A stretch of 64,000 nucleotides of DNA, taken from assembly GCF_963662255.1 (NCBI RefSeq), contig NC_085059.1, positions 14,851,234 to 14,915,233 on the forward strand. Reading direction: 5' to 3'. The DNA comes from Cinclus cinclus. Its lineage: Eukaryota > Chordata > Aves > Passeriformes > Cinclidae. Shown in pieces: positions 1 to 11,379 of the stretch (the stretch's first letter is position 1; each line of letters starts with the position of its first letter). Position numbers and translations under genes: made by a program. The notes under the pieces were generated by a model. It ran no database searches. It saw only the letters and a list, made by a program, of their open reading frames with translations, and was not told where the DNA came from.

Positions 1-2324
1 TCTGCCACCAGGATGCTCCCCTTCTCCCTTTTTCACACCTTCCCTGCCAGCGCCCGGCTGTACTGCTGCCGCCCTCCCTCTCTTCAACACCTCCTCCTCC
101 TCCGAGGCATTTTATCTCCTTTCTAGAGAGAAGAGTGTGGGCTGGGGATTTTTTTGTTCCTCCATATTTTTTTTCCCTTTTTAATAAGCCCCCTCTCCTG
201 CAGCTCCGGGAGCGGAGGGGCTGATCCTACGGCTCGGCACGGTAATTGTCTCCAGCCTCTCCCTGAACCTGCTGCGGGGGCGGATTTGGAGGCGCCGCTG
301 GAGCTGCACTTCATGTTTGTCCTACTCCGGGGGGCCGTGGGCAGGATCCTCTCCCTGTTCTCCCCGCTGCCCCCCGCCCTCCTCCTGATTCCCTCCTGCA
401 AGCGTGGGGGATCGTAGCAGCCCTTCACTTGCTCAGCTTTGCGGGGGCTGCCGCAGGAGTGGGTTTTCCCCAGCTCCGTGTCCCCCGCCTGGGACAGATG
501 TCCTCCCATGCTTGGGAGGTGCAGGGATGTGCCAAGGGCTTGTGCCTTGCTGGGCAGACTCTGCAGATCTCCCTCCCCATCTCTGCCTGCCCCCAAAGCC
601 CCACGGCGGTACTACCTGTGTGTGGCACCTCAAACCCCCACCTGCCCGGCTGTCAGGATGGGTGACAGCCGAGGAAAGGCACAGAAACAGGGTGAGTGCA
701 GCAGCATGGCACCCAGACCTGCCGTCCTGCCAGCCAGGCTGGGAGGACACCGTGTCCCTCACAACAGCCCGCCCCAGTCCCTCGGGTACAGCAAACTCAA
801 GATGGACCCTCTCTGCTCTGAATCCTTGCAGGACGCTGCTCCCTACCAGGGGCTGGTGCGGGGACAGCCGTTCTGCCCAGCCCTGCCAGGACAGATCAGC
901 CACGACTGGCACCGGGAGCATCTCTCCGGAGGAAGAGCGACACTTCCCAGCGCGAACAGCTGCCGCAGCAGAGCAGAGGTGCGGCACTTCGTCCTGATTT
1001 CCCTCTCTAAGCCTACGAAGCAGAAATTTCCCCATGGGAAACCGCTGATTTTTGAATGTGCCAGGATGTGCTGGAAACCATCCCAGTGGAAAATCCCCAA
1101 CCAGCGCCACAGCACCTTGGCTAACCTGGTGAAGCCCCTAACTCGGGAACACCTCAGTGCTGCTGTTGTACCTGCCCTCTTGAGTGGATGGAAAAGCTGT
1201 GGGATGCACCGAGCTGGGGTGGTCGGGGGTGATGCTCTCAGGGGCTGGTGAGCTGCTGCACCAGCTTTGCTCCTTTATTCTTGTTAAAATGCATCTGTCC
1301 AGGTGGTTTTACACCACAGTGCCGGGCAATGCGGGCAGCCCCTGAGCCTGGGTGCTCAGCCCTTCAAACAGCACCCACCCACCAAAGTGTCGCAGCCCAG
1401 ATACCTTCAGGAGCTCTCCTGGTCCTCCCCCATCACTCCTGGCCTGTGAACTCCCCTCCACATCCCCACAGCCACCTCTGCCCAGCCAGAGTCCCACAGC
1501 CTCACCACAGGCACAGAGCAGCCACTGCCTCACCTGCCCACCCCCTGCCACCACCACAAAGCCCCAGAGCCCTGAAAAGCCCAGGAAAGTCTGGAAAAAG
1601 CAGGTCCCACATCCCACCTTGCCACGAGCTCCCTGGTGGGTGCCCCTCCTCCTGCCTGCAGTGCCAGCTGGGGCTGTCCCTGCTACAGGGACCCACTCCC
1701 CAGCCCAATCCCCTGCTGTTCACCAGCCCCTCTCTGTCACCTTGATGCCACAGGGATGAATGTGAGTGTCCCAGGACAGGGGGGATCCCTTTGCCTCCGT
1801 GGAGCTGCACTTTGTAGCAGCACCCTGGTGCCACAGTCCGGCTGAGGAATGTGAGTAGAATTCAGCCCATCCAGCACAAAGTCTTCCTGTCTCAGCCTCT
1901 CCATTTCCCCATATCTGCCCTCTCCCTTCTCCCTCGCCCCCATTTCACACACCCACGTGCGTGTGGGCACACGCTTAGGTACAGGCTGCTCTGCACCTGG
2001 GCAATGCAGGGCTGTGGGGTTGGAGCATCCCTGTGCCTAGGGTGGACAGAGCTTCCCCTCTGGAGCACAGGCATCCTGAGCCCACCACTACAATGCCAGC
2101 TGTTCCAAAGGGACAGTGGTCACACAGCCCAGATTTACACACCGGCTCCAAAAAAAAGCACAGAAACCAAAACAGAGGCACATGCCTGCTCACTCCTGCT
2201 CCTGTTTTACAGCCACATGCTGGGCGGGATGCAGAGCATCCCTCCACACGGGGAACCTGGCATCCCCTGCTCCACCCCGGGGTGCTCCCCAGGATTCTCT
2301 CGCTGTGCACAAGCAGCTCTGTTT

Positions 2325-2371
<47 letters not shown>

Positions 2372-2997
2372 CACTGATCCAGGCACACATGATGACACCT
2401 GGAGCAGAGGAGCTGAGCCCTCCCTCGCAGGAAAGCAGGGTCAGACAGGGCTATGGCTCACCCACATTGGGACAGGGTTTGGGAATATCTTGAATCTTTC
2501 CAAAAGCCACCAGGATTCTCTGGGAGCTGCCAGGCAGACAGGGTCTCCTGCACGTCTAGTCAAACCCCAGTGAATCCACACGGATAAATTCCCTAAAGAA
2601 ACGTGAGGGGTGCCCACTGTTTTGGCTTTCCTCCTCAGCTGTCCTGTCCCTCCTCCAGGCTGGAGAACTTCCCAAGGGAGCTAGCAGCCTTCTTTTTTGG
2701 GAGCAGCTTTCCCATAAGAGGGGCAGCTGAGCCCTTCCCAGGAAACTCCAGACCTCTGGGCTGTCCCAAGCCCCCAGCAAACACCCATCAGCAGCCCCTG
2801 AACTCAGGCAGGGACAGAGAAGCAGATCTGGGGCTGGAAGCCCGCATCCTCACTCTCGTGCCCTCTCCGATTCCCATTGCATTCTCTTCATGCTCATCTC
2901 CTTTCCCTCATCTCCAGCAGTTCCCAGCACCGCTGAGTCTCTCTCCCAGCCAGGGCACAGCTCCACTCTGAACATCCCAGCCCCATCTCCAACTTAC
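1..2997 (-). other. CAMK2A: CAMK2A intron 1 (5' part, continues off the left edge)
   Basis: This stretch lies downstream, in the sense of the minus-strand gene, of the GTAAGT donor that ends the first coding exon at 2998. It is therefore the beginning of CAMK2A intron 1. I find no second coding exon here; the kinase exons must lie to the left of the window. It is GC-rich and mostly low-complexity, with a CA microsatellite near 2.33 kb. Open frames in this stretch show no family resemblance and look like chance frames. Confidence 0.75.
2326..2369. repeat. (CA)n microsatellite
   Basis: An uninterrupted CA dinucleotide run of about 22 units inside CAMK2A intron 1. Its length suggests it is polymorphic. 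No gene overlaps it. Confidence 0.95.
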
Positions 2998-3059
2998 TTG
3001 CCCAGTTCCTCAAAGAGCTGGTACTCCTCAGTGAAGCGATTGCAGGTGATGGTGGCCAT
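2998..3059 (-). CDS. CAMK2A: CAMK2A first coding exon (CaM kinase II alpha N-terminus)
   Basis: CAMK2A is the calcium/calmodulin-dependent Ser/Thr kinase alpha subunit. It forms dodecamers and acts at excitatory synapses in long-term potentiation. Only the first coding exon lies in the window. On the minus strand it starts with ATG at 3059-3057 and encodes MATITCNRFTEEYQLFEELG plus two bases of the next Lys codon. It ends at a consensus GTAAGT donor (2997-2992). This matches the start of vertebrate CaMKII alpha, just before the glycine-rich ATP loop. The alpha paralogue fits better than beta because of MATIT and FEELG. Residue 7 is Asn here, where the mammalian protein has Thr. The neighbouring ARSI supports the assignment, because the two genes are adjacent in the same orientation in human. 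The 5' UTR and start site lie to the right and are not resolved. Confidence 0.93.
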
Positions 3060-3600
3060 CCCGAGGGGCTGGAAATGCTCCCTCCCAGTGCGGAGTTTGG
3101 GGCAAGCAGCGCTCCTCTCACTCCCTCCCTCTCCGTGTGCTCCCGGGGCTCTCTCCTCGCTGAGGTAAATAAGGGAATATATTTGATTGACAAGCCCAGA
3201 GATAATGATGAGGGCAATTTGTCTTCTCAGCTTCACAAGCCTTCGTCAGCATCCCCGTCCCCATGGTGACCACCGCTGCCAGAAACGCCCTGTTTCTGTT
3301 GCCGGGGCAACTGCTTCCCAAACCCGCCGCCCTCCGTGGGGACCAGGGCCCTGCTGGGGACCTGGCATGGGGGCTGCCTGGGGGTCACCCACCTGCTGCG
3401 GAGGGGTGGATATCTAAAATACCATTATTAAAGGCAAATTAAAGGCAGTGGCAGTGGAAAAATAATTGGGGCAAAAAAGGTTTCCATGGAAACCGTGGTT
3501 TCCATGTTGCAGGAGGATGCTGTCACCCCAGCAACTGCTTATACCCCCCCCAAAAAAAAAAAAAATTACAGGCCCTGCTGGTACTTGCAGCAGCATTCCT
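3060..3600 (-). promoter_or_regulatory. CAMK2A: CAMK2A 5' UTR / proximal upstream region
   Basis: This is the DNA directly upstream of the CAMK2A start codon on the minus strand. It contains a GTTGCC-GG-GGCAAC inverted repeat at 3298-3311 and a perfect 16-bp palindrome GGTTTCCATGGAAACC at 3479-3494. A related site, GGTTTCCATGTTGC, follows at 3497-3510. These resemble the paired half-sites bound by RFX-family factors. I cannot place the transcription start, and the split between 5' UTR and promoter is unknown. The regulatory role is inferred from position and motif only. Confidence 0.5.
3551..3565. repeat. A-rich homopolymer run
   Basis: A short poly-A run preceded by a poly-C run, in non-coding DNA upstream of CAMK2A. 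No retroposon body is visible next to it. Confidence 0.8.
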
Positions 3601-4399
3601 GGGGGCCCTGGGGGCTGTGGGATGGGGACACACTGCGGCAGGAGGGAGCAGATGGAGCAGAAGTGTGTCAGGAGAAACTGGAGAAACCATGACAGGTCCC
3701 CAGGTCCCCACACCGTCCCGCCTCCAGCCAGGGTCCCCAGAGGGGCTGGCCCTGATCACACTGCAGGGGAGGGCTGGCTGCTCCCCACTCACCCCTTTGC
3801 TTGCTGCATCCCCCCAAGGGCCCTGGGGTTCCCTTGGAGCAGCTCCTGGGAGGTCCCCCCAGAGAGGGCGAGCAGCCTGGCCTGAAGCACAGCAAGAGGG
3901 GGGCAAAAGGGCTGCGTCCTGGGGTGCTGTGTCCCTGCAGTGTCCAAGCCAGGTAGAAAGGGAGGAGTTTCAAAGTGGGAATAGGAGGAAGACCCTTGGA
4001 CATTTTGTTGCTGAGTCGCCTCTCTGCTGTGCTGAACATAAGCAAGCACAAAAAGTGCAATAAAAGTGGAGTTGTGGGGTCCAAAACCTCAGGGAAGAGG
4101 TTTCCCTCTGAGTCCCCACCAGCCCTCACTGGGGATCCAGCATCACCCCCTCTGTCTACACTACCCCTTGCACTTCCCACCTGCTGACTTCCCCCAGAAG
4201 AGTTTTCTGCTAAGCTGTTGTCCCGTTTCTGGATGATTTTCAGCAGCAGGATCCTCATCACAACAGGAGAAGGGACTCCCTGTGCTGGCTGAGAAGGCAT
4301 TGCCTTTGGCAGCTGAGATGGATTGAGTTCCCTTTCAGGCTGACATGGAAGGGTTAAAAGATAAAAGGTTCTAACCAGACAAAAATAGGGAGAAATCTT

Positions 4400-4506
4400 T
4401 GAGAGGGGAGAGAGGAGGAGCAGAGAGGGAGAGAAGAAAGGAGGTGGAAGTGGAGGAGGACAGCAAGTGGCGGAGTGAGGAAGAGGAGGAGGGGGAGGAG
4501 GAGAAA
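4400..4506 (+). repeat. Polypurine (GA-rich) tract
   Basis: Roughly 107 bases of almost pure purine on the plus strand, built from irregular GAG and GGAGGA units with few pyrimidine interruptions. Such tracts can form triplex DNA. Here it is only a low-complexity sequence. Confidence 0.8.
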
Positions 4507-6654
4507 GGTCTAATGGCTTTTCCATTAATTGCACCATTACACACCTTCATCCCCACATTGCGTCCCTGCAGCCAGCCTCCTGCTCCTGTCTGGTCCCATC
4601 CAGGGGACCCTGGTGGCAGAGCAGGGACTGATTCCCAGCCATAGATGGGCACAGGGATGGGGCCACAGTCCCCAAGGGCTGATGAGCTCCAGCCCCAGTT
4701 TGAACATTGCCTGGCATGGGCAGAGCACTCCAGGCACCCTCACTTGGAGTGCAGGCAATGCATTTGTGCCATCTGTGCCCTGAGGACAGATGGTCCCCAA
4801 AATGCCTCCAGGCATCTGCACAGCTCCTCCCCATGCTGCTCCTACAAAAAAAGGGGGTTTCATTCCTCACCCCAGGGCTGTGCCAGGGGGTGGGGGGATG
4901 CTTTGGGGGCTGGTGCATCCGGATGTTTGTGGGAGTGTTCTCGTCCTCCAGCTTTTTGCTGCCAGCCCCCAGCAGCCCCTTGGAACCCTACAGGCAAGAG
5001 CCCCCACTCCCAAGACCCCGTGGATGCCCGTGGGTGGCTCAGTGCCCCTGCCTCACTCCCACCTCCCTCCATCCTGCGCTGATGTTCGTGTCCCCGTGAG
5101 CTCTGCAATGTGACCTGCCCCCCTCCCCGTGCCCACCCCCACACTGCCACACGTGCTCAACCCCACACGCGTGACTCTGCATGCTCCCGGAGCCAGGAGG
5201 AGGGATCTGTCCCTTCCTTTTCCCCCGGGGCCCCTGCTGCACCCCTGACACCTTAAACCCCTCACCCAGGTAGGGGGTGATAGGGAAGCCCCCCATGAGG
5301 ACCCTGCCTCCCTCCCCAGGGTTTCCTGCCTGGCAGAGGCACTGCTCTCCAGGAAAAGTTTCTCCTTCTCTGCTCTTTTCTCCATTCAGTTTTTGGGTTG
5401 TGTTTTTTTTTCCTTTTCCTCGACATTTTTCCTTCTGAGGGTAAGGGGGTGTCAGACTTCAGCGTGCTGAACATGCTCTGCTTTCTGATAATGTTTTCCC
5501 AAGCAGGAACTGCTGCATGGTCCCAATCCTGGGTGCCTGGGGACAATCTGAGGGGAGCAGGAGCTCTAGATGGAACCTTCCACCTCTGGGCTGGGGGTTC
5601 CTCTGTAGAGGGGAGTAGTCCCAGTCCTCTCCCAGAGGCCCCAAAATATTCTTAGGATGCGTCTGTTCCCAGCTATCCCAAGATTTGCTCCTGCAGGGTT
5701 TTGGGAGCCATGCTGCTCTCCTGCTGCCGTGCTCGTGTCTGGCCACCTGATGGAGACCTTCATCCCCAGTGCTCCTCTCCATCACTGGGCTGCCTCTCCA
5801 AAAATGCATCCTGCTCTCCACACCCTGCTCCAGCTCCGCCTGCAGAGCTTTGGTTTCTGCACCCCAACAGGGGACTGTGCCAGGGTGGGCACTCGAGGTC
5901 AGATGCTGAACCCCGAACACACTGGATGGGCATCTCAGGAAGGATCCACGTGTCCTGGGGGGTGCTGCAGAAGGTGCCCCTGCTCCTAGGGGATGGGGCT
6001 TGCAGCAGTGCCTCGCACATCAAACCAGCTGGGCTGCCAATTACATGTTGCAGAGATCCCAAAATTACTGGGGCAGTTTCACATCCAATTTGGGGTCTGG
6101 GGGAAGTTCAGTTGATGTCCCCTGGGAAGCTGAATTTGGGGTTATTTTTAGATAAGATAATAAGTACTGTGGTGAGGAGAGCTGATTTACATCTAGGGCT
6201 GTGTTTGCAAACGTACCCTGCCCCTACCCCTACGGGTCCAGCACTTGCTCCTGCAACCACAGGAAGCTGCTTCTGGCTGAGACAGGGTGTCCTCTGTGCT
6301 GCCCTCTCCCCGACAGCAGAATTCATAGGTAAAGACTCTCCTGTGGACATGTCCATGATACTTGGGGACACTCAGTAGTTGCCACGTGGTTCCCTGGAAC
6401 CATTGTGCACTGGATCTGAGTGGGGGGGAAACCTGCAAAACCACATATCCCTGGCACTGGAGAAAGGACACAAGTGCCCCCGATGCAGAACACCTTCTGA
6501 AGTGTTCAGGGTGCTCTGCCTCTCTCCCACTGGGGCAGTTTGCTGGGATGCCTATGCTGTGTCCTGATACTGGTCCTCTTCCCTCTCTCGGGTGGGAATT
6601 GCCTGTGGGGCTGGAGAGGCTCTGACTGTACCCCCAGTCCTGCCTGATGCATCC

Positions 6655-6785
6655 CTTCCCTATTCCATCCCCCTCCTATTCCCCCTCCTCTTCCGAGCCC
6701 AGCCCAACCCCACCTTCCTCTTATCCTCCTTATCCCTCCTCTTATCCCAACTCCATTCATTCTCAGCCCATTCCCTTCCCACTCG
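6655..6785 (+). repeat. Pyrimidine-rich degenerate repeat
   Basis: A C/T-rich stretch with recurring CCTCTTATCC and CCTATTCC-like words, not exact enough to define one unit. It codes for nothing recognisable. Confidence 0.6.
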
Positions 6786-8795
6786 CTCCAGCCAGCAGGA
6801 TGGAAACCGCCAGGGTGGAGACAGCCAGTCCACGTCGACAGAGAGGCAGCCACCACCCCTCCAGCCCTGACGGTCCTGGATGCATCCCCCTGCCCCATCC
6901 CTCCCAGGCCCCCATCCTACACCCAGCTCCTGCTGGGCTTTGGAGCTGCCTGGGGCTTGCCAGGCGCTTTGAAGGGAGGTTGGGAAGGAGGGGAGCCTCA
7001 GCCTGTCTGTGAAAACACATCTCCCGGGTGCAGGGAACTCCATCGCCTGAGCATCTCTCCAGCTGCATTAACCCCTTGGCAGCCAGAGCGCACATACAGT
7101 CCCACGGGACTTCAGCTTTCTGAAAACATGGGATTTTGGCACAATGCTGCATTTTTCCCAGCACAGACCATTAACGAGCATTGCTGTGATGGGGAGAACA
7201 CGTGGCAGCAGGTGCATCCCCTTTCCCAGCCCAATGTTCAGACACAGCACAGCTGGAATCAGTGGTGAAGGACAGCTGCTATCCTTGAACTGGAGGCTTT
7301 GCTCTCTCCATGCACCCAGAGATGCTCCTGCCTACTTCTCTGTTTTCAGGGACTGAGATTTTCCTTCAGCTGTTTCTTCTTGCAAAGATTCAAAATCCAA
7401 CACTTTTTAATTAAAAACCAGATGACAGCAGATCCACCACTGTGACCAGGCTGACTGCAAACCCAGCATCAGCCCAGCAGATCCAAACCTGGAAAGAGGA
7501 AGTGAGACCAGACAAACATTTTCATGGGGATGTTTTGTGAGGAAGGGAGAAAAATCAAACATGTTTTCATGGAAATTTCCATTTTTGAAAAAAAAAAAAG
7601 AAGAGAAGGACTAAACTTGGATGTTTTATATAAATATGGAAATGAAAGCCATTTCTTGAGCCTTGTCACCACACCACGTCCAGCCCTGCTCTCCCATTCC
7701 CTTCAGCACCAACTCTCCCTCAGCCAATAATTGTTCCCAAGACCCTGCAGCATCACCCCCTGCTCTTCCCTGGCTTTGGCTCTGCCTGCAGCAGCCTCCT
7801 CTTCTTCAGCAAAGCGTTGCTTTATTTTCAGCAACTGGTTGGCTTTGCCAAATGGCAGCCTGTGCTACAGCCCTGCTGGTGGTACACATCCCTAGGGACC
7901 AGACGGGCTGATTTGAGGTAGTTTGAGGATGTGGAGCATCCTCTTGGGGCTCACCTTCACCCAGGTGACGCCATGGGGATCGGTCCTCTTGGAGAAACAT
8001 GCTAAGGGAGCAGAGATGGAGATGGGGCTGATGGAGGAGCTAAGTCCCCTCTGTAATCTGTCCTTGGGATGTGCCTGCAGGGATGCAGGGAGCCAGCAGG
8101 GTGGGATGGCATGCTGATGGGCATGCATGGAGCAGCAGCGACTGGCGCACACACCGCCACACTCCAGCTTTTCAAACTCCTTCCCAGCTCTACAAAAAAG
8201 AGGCCTCCTCTCTTCTGCTTTGCTGTCACCTGTTTTTTCCCCCCTCTGTTTCTACAGAAAATCCCAATACCCCCAAATAATCCAGCTAAGAGTAAAAAAA
8301 AAAATAAAAAAGCAAACATGTAATTTTCTTCCCATCCTCATCCCTCTCTCACACACAGGGCTTGAAAGAGCACTGAAAGGTATTCAGTGTGCACGCTGCC
8401 AATTGTCACATCTTTCAATGACAGATTTTAAATGAATGTTATTTTGCAAGGGAGAAAGAGAGGGGGGAAAAGAAAAAAAAAATAGAAAGCCCACACTGCT
8501 CATCCAAGAGCTGACAAGTCCTAACGGGCCTCATTTTCCAGAGACAAAAATAACTATTTTCAAAATTCACAGCAGGGCCTTCGCCTACACACGCTGCACC
8601 AAGAGAAACCTGTGGGGAGAAATGTAAAACACATTGTGTAAATGGAAATGCACCATGCATCCGAAACGATTTTAAAGCTATTTACCCCCTTTAGTCCTCG
8701 CCAGCTCTCCTGCGAGCGCACGGATGCGCACTCGCACCCCGCCGAAGGCGCGGGGGCCCGGAGCTTTGCTGGCTTCCCTGGGCCCTGGGCTGGCT

Positions 8796-8865
8796 CCCCA
8801 CAGCAGTGGATGATGGGGAGTTGTTCTCCTCCCCACAACAGTGGATGATGAGGAGGTGTTCTCCT
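8796..8865. repeat. 35-bp tandem duplication (two copies)
   Basis: Two adjacent 35-base copies (8796-8830 and 8831-8865), each beginning CCCCACA and ending GTTCTCCT, differ at only a few positions. A third partial start follows. The site is intergenic. Confidence 0.85.
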
Positions 8866-9835
8866 CCCCAGCCGTGCGCTGCTGGAAGAGCAGTGCCCAT
8901 CTGCGGTGAGGGGAATGCGGTGTGGCGCTGGCAGACAGGAGATGTCCCCATCATCCCAGTCCTCCTGACTTCAGAGTCCTGCAGCTACAAAACAACAGAT
9001 CAGCTTCTGCAGAGACTTTCTTGAGAGCTTCCCTCTGCCCCTGGTTCAGAAATGGGATGCAGGGACAGGGACATCTCCAGCACTGGGCAGATGGGGGTGG
9101 TTGGCTGGTTGGATATGTAGAATTCATAGGAAGGAACAGGGGCGCCTAGAGACTTGCACATGAGGGGACTGTCCAGACAAATTTTGGGTGAAAAGGTCTG
9201 CTAAGTGGCTGTCCCATGTGGAGTCCACCACTCAAGCCTGGGCCAAACCTGCCTCCCAAATGTGGGGCCAAAGAGAACCACCTGTCCTCTGAGAGCTTCC
9301 AGTCATGCCTCCATGGGCCACAGCTCCTCATCAGGGCTGCTCCCAGCCCCCCAGGCCAGTGGAGAGGGGAAACCATAGCCCCACATGAGGTCACTGTAGC
9401 AGCATGACTTAGTCCAGCCAAGCTGATCTCAGGCGTGAAATCCATGGTCAGGAATCCATACTTCCACAAAGAAGCAATGTGGTCTTGGGTTTGGGGGAGG
9501 CCTTCAAGTTCCCAGAGCAAGATCAAAGGTTGCAGGTGCTTGGCAGCAGGCTGAGACCCAGCAGTAAACAGAGGGAAATGGCAAGGGTTAACATGAAGGC
9601 AGAGTCCCCTCATGCTTCCTCCTGCCCTTGTGATGGCCAACACTTAAAGCTTATGATTGATTGCAGAATCCTTGTGGAAAAGTCTCTCTCTTTGGAAGCA
9701 GCTGTGCAGGGTCAGCCCAGCTCAGCACAGTCATTCGCCAGCACCAAGCACCGCAGCAGAGACCACATCATCCTTCCTCACCCACTGGGAGCAACTCCCT
9801 GTGGCCACCACTCCAGTCAGGGAGGAGAAGTGTTT

Positions 9836-9841
9836 TTTAAT
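9836..9841 (-). terminator. ARSI: Candidate poly(A) signal of ARSI (ATTAAA)
   Basis: ATTAAA on the minus strand about 140 bases past the ARSI stop codon. It is the nearest hexamer of this class that I found. Mammalian ARSI transcripts can have longer 3' UTRs, so this may not be the main site. Confidence 0.35.
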
Positions 9842-9977
9842 TGAACCCTGGAGCAAGGGAGAGCAAGAGAGCACTGGCCAGCTCCCTGCTTGTCCGTCTC
9901 CCTTGCCCCCACCCCACAGCACTGAAGTCCAGAGCTCCACCCTGGCCAGGATGGGTGGATGCTGGGGGAGTGTCCTG

Positions 9978-11379
9978 TCAGATGCGGTTGGACATGAGCC
10001 TGGTGTTCAGCTTGCGGAAGAACGAGCGCAGCTTGCAGATCTTACATTTCTTCTTCTTGTTCCTGCTTTTTAGGGGTTCTCGGCCGCCTTCCCACTCCTC
10101 CCCATCATCCTCACTGGCCCAAGGTCCCCAGGCACCACCATTGAAGTCTGGGTGAGCACGGGGGTTCTCTGCAGGGTACCGCACCGGGATGGCTGTCCGG
10201 TTGTAGTGCACCAACCTCATCAGGAGGGTCCTGACCACGTCTGGGCGCTGCTCTGAGAGGTCGTAGCGCTCGTAGGGGTCAGCGGTGATGTTGAAGAGCC
10301 ACACGGATTTCCTCAGGCCATCAGTGAGACGCTCCAGGTTCCACCAGCTCCCCGGGAAGTTGGTCAGGGTCTGTGGGGGTATCCAGTCACTGTACCCTGG
10401 ATCGCCAGTGAGGAGCTTCCACTCCCCAACCCGGATGGAAGCTTGCACAGCCGTGTTCCAGATGCCAAAGCCATCCTCCAAGGAGCCGTACTTGGCATGG
10501 TTGTACAAGGGGTCAATGTTGTGCAGGATTTCGGTGCGTGGCGACTCCTTGCCCTCACTGATAGCAGGCCAGACATCATAGCCATCCAAGCCTTGGACAT
10601 TGCTCAGGTTGCCCCTGGCCAGGCTGACCAGTGTCGGGTACCAGTCTGTGATGTGAACCAGTGCCCAGCTTGTCCGACGCTTGCGCTTGATCAGCGGACT
10701 GTGGACAAAACCAATGCCACGCACTCCCCCCTCCCAGTACGTCCCTTTACGACCCCGTAGTGGCCAGTTGCTTCCACCAGAGAAGGTCTGCCCACCATTG
10801 TCCGTGGAGAACACAATGACACTGTTGTCATAATAACCATACTTTTTGAGGGCCCAGGTGATGTTCTTCACCGCCTCATCCATGCAGGTCACCATGGCCG
10901 CGTACTTGCGGCGGGCGACATTTCCCATGGAGCGGTAGCGGTAGATGTACTCCTTGGGGGACTGCAGGGGCGTGTGGACAGCTTGGAAGGCCACATAGAT
11001 GAAGATGGGCTCCTTTGGGCTGTGGGATGCCAGGATCTTGCCGACGCGCTGGGCGTAGAGGAAGGTGGAATACTTCCCACTCTGGTCCCAAGCCACGTCC
11101 TCCCCTTCGTGCAGGTCGTAGCCACAGACGCCCGGCCCGTCGCAGTTGTCGTAGGTGTAGTAATCCACATTGCCTGTCAGGGAGCCCAGGAAGGTGTCAA
11201 AGCCCCGGCGAGTGGGCAGACACTCCTTCTTGTAGAAGCCAAGGTGCCACTTGCCCACCATATGTGTGGAGTAGCCTGCTTCCTGCAGCTTCTGTGGCAG
11301 GGTGACCTGGTCAAGGGGCAGGCAGTTGGGCTGCCGAGGGCGGATGATGGAGTGCTGCAGTCCTGTGTGGATCTGGTAC
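9978..11379 (-). CDS. ARSI: ARSI coding exon 2 (main sulfatase domain and C-terminus)
   Basis: A 1402-base exon completing Arg107 and running to TGA at 9980-9978. It encodes most of the alkaline-phosphatase-like sulfatase fold and the basic tail ending [10 protein letters not shown]. It is open throughout. A single large second exon is the expected structure of ARSI. Confidence 0.95.

Larger units (their letters stand above)
3600..9835. other. Intergenic region between CAMK2A and ARSI
   Basis: About 6.2 kb between the upstream region of CAMK2A and the 3' end of ARSI. I find no exon with splice sites and family similarity. It holds a polypurine tract near 4.4-4.5 kb, a pyrimidine-rich block near 6.65-6.79 kb, a 35-bp tandem duplication near 8.8 kb, and AT-rich blocks at about 8.3-8.6 kb. 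The many open frames are short and uncharacteristic. Untranslated exons cannot be excluded. Confidence 0.6.

Noticed and set aside
433..1251. Long overlapping open frames on both strands (225 and 270 codons) at the left end
   Set aside because: GC-rich DNA gives long chance frames. Neither shows a recognisable family, nor splice structure, and the position is inside CAMK2A intron 1.
3668..4537. 289-codon open frame on the minus strand upstream of CAMK2A
   Set aside because: Composition is low-complexity (poly-Pro, poly-Ser from the antisense of the polypurine tract) and resembles no family that I know.
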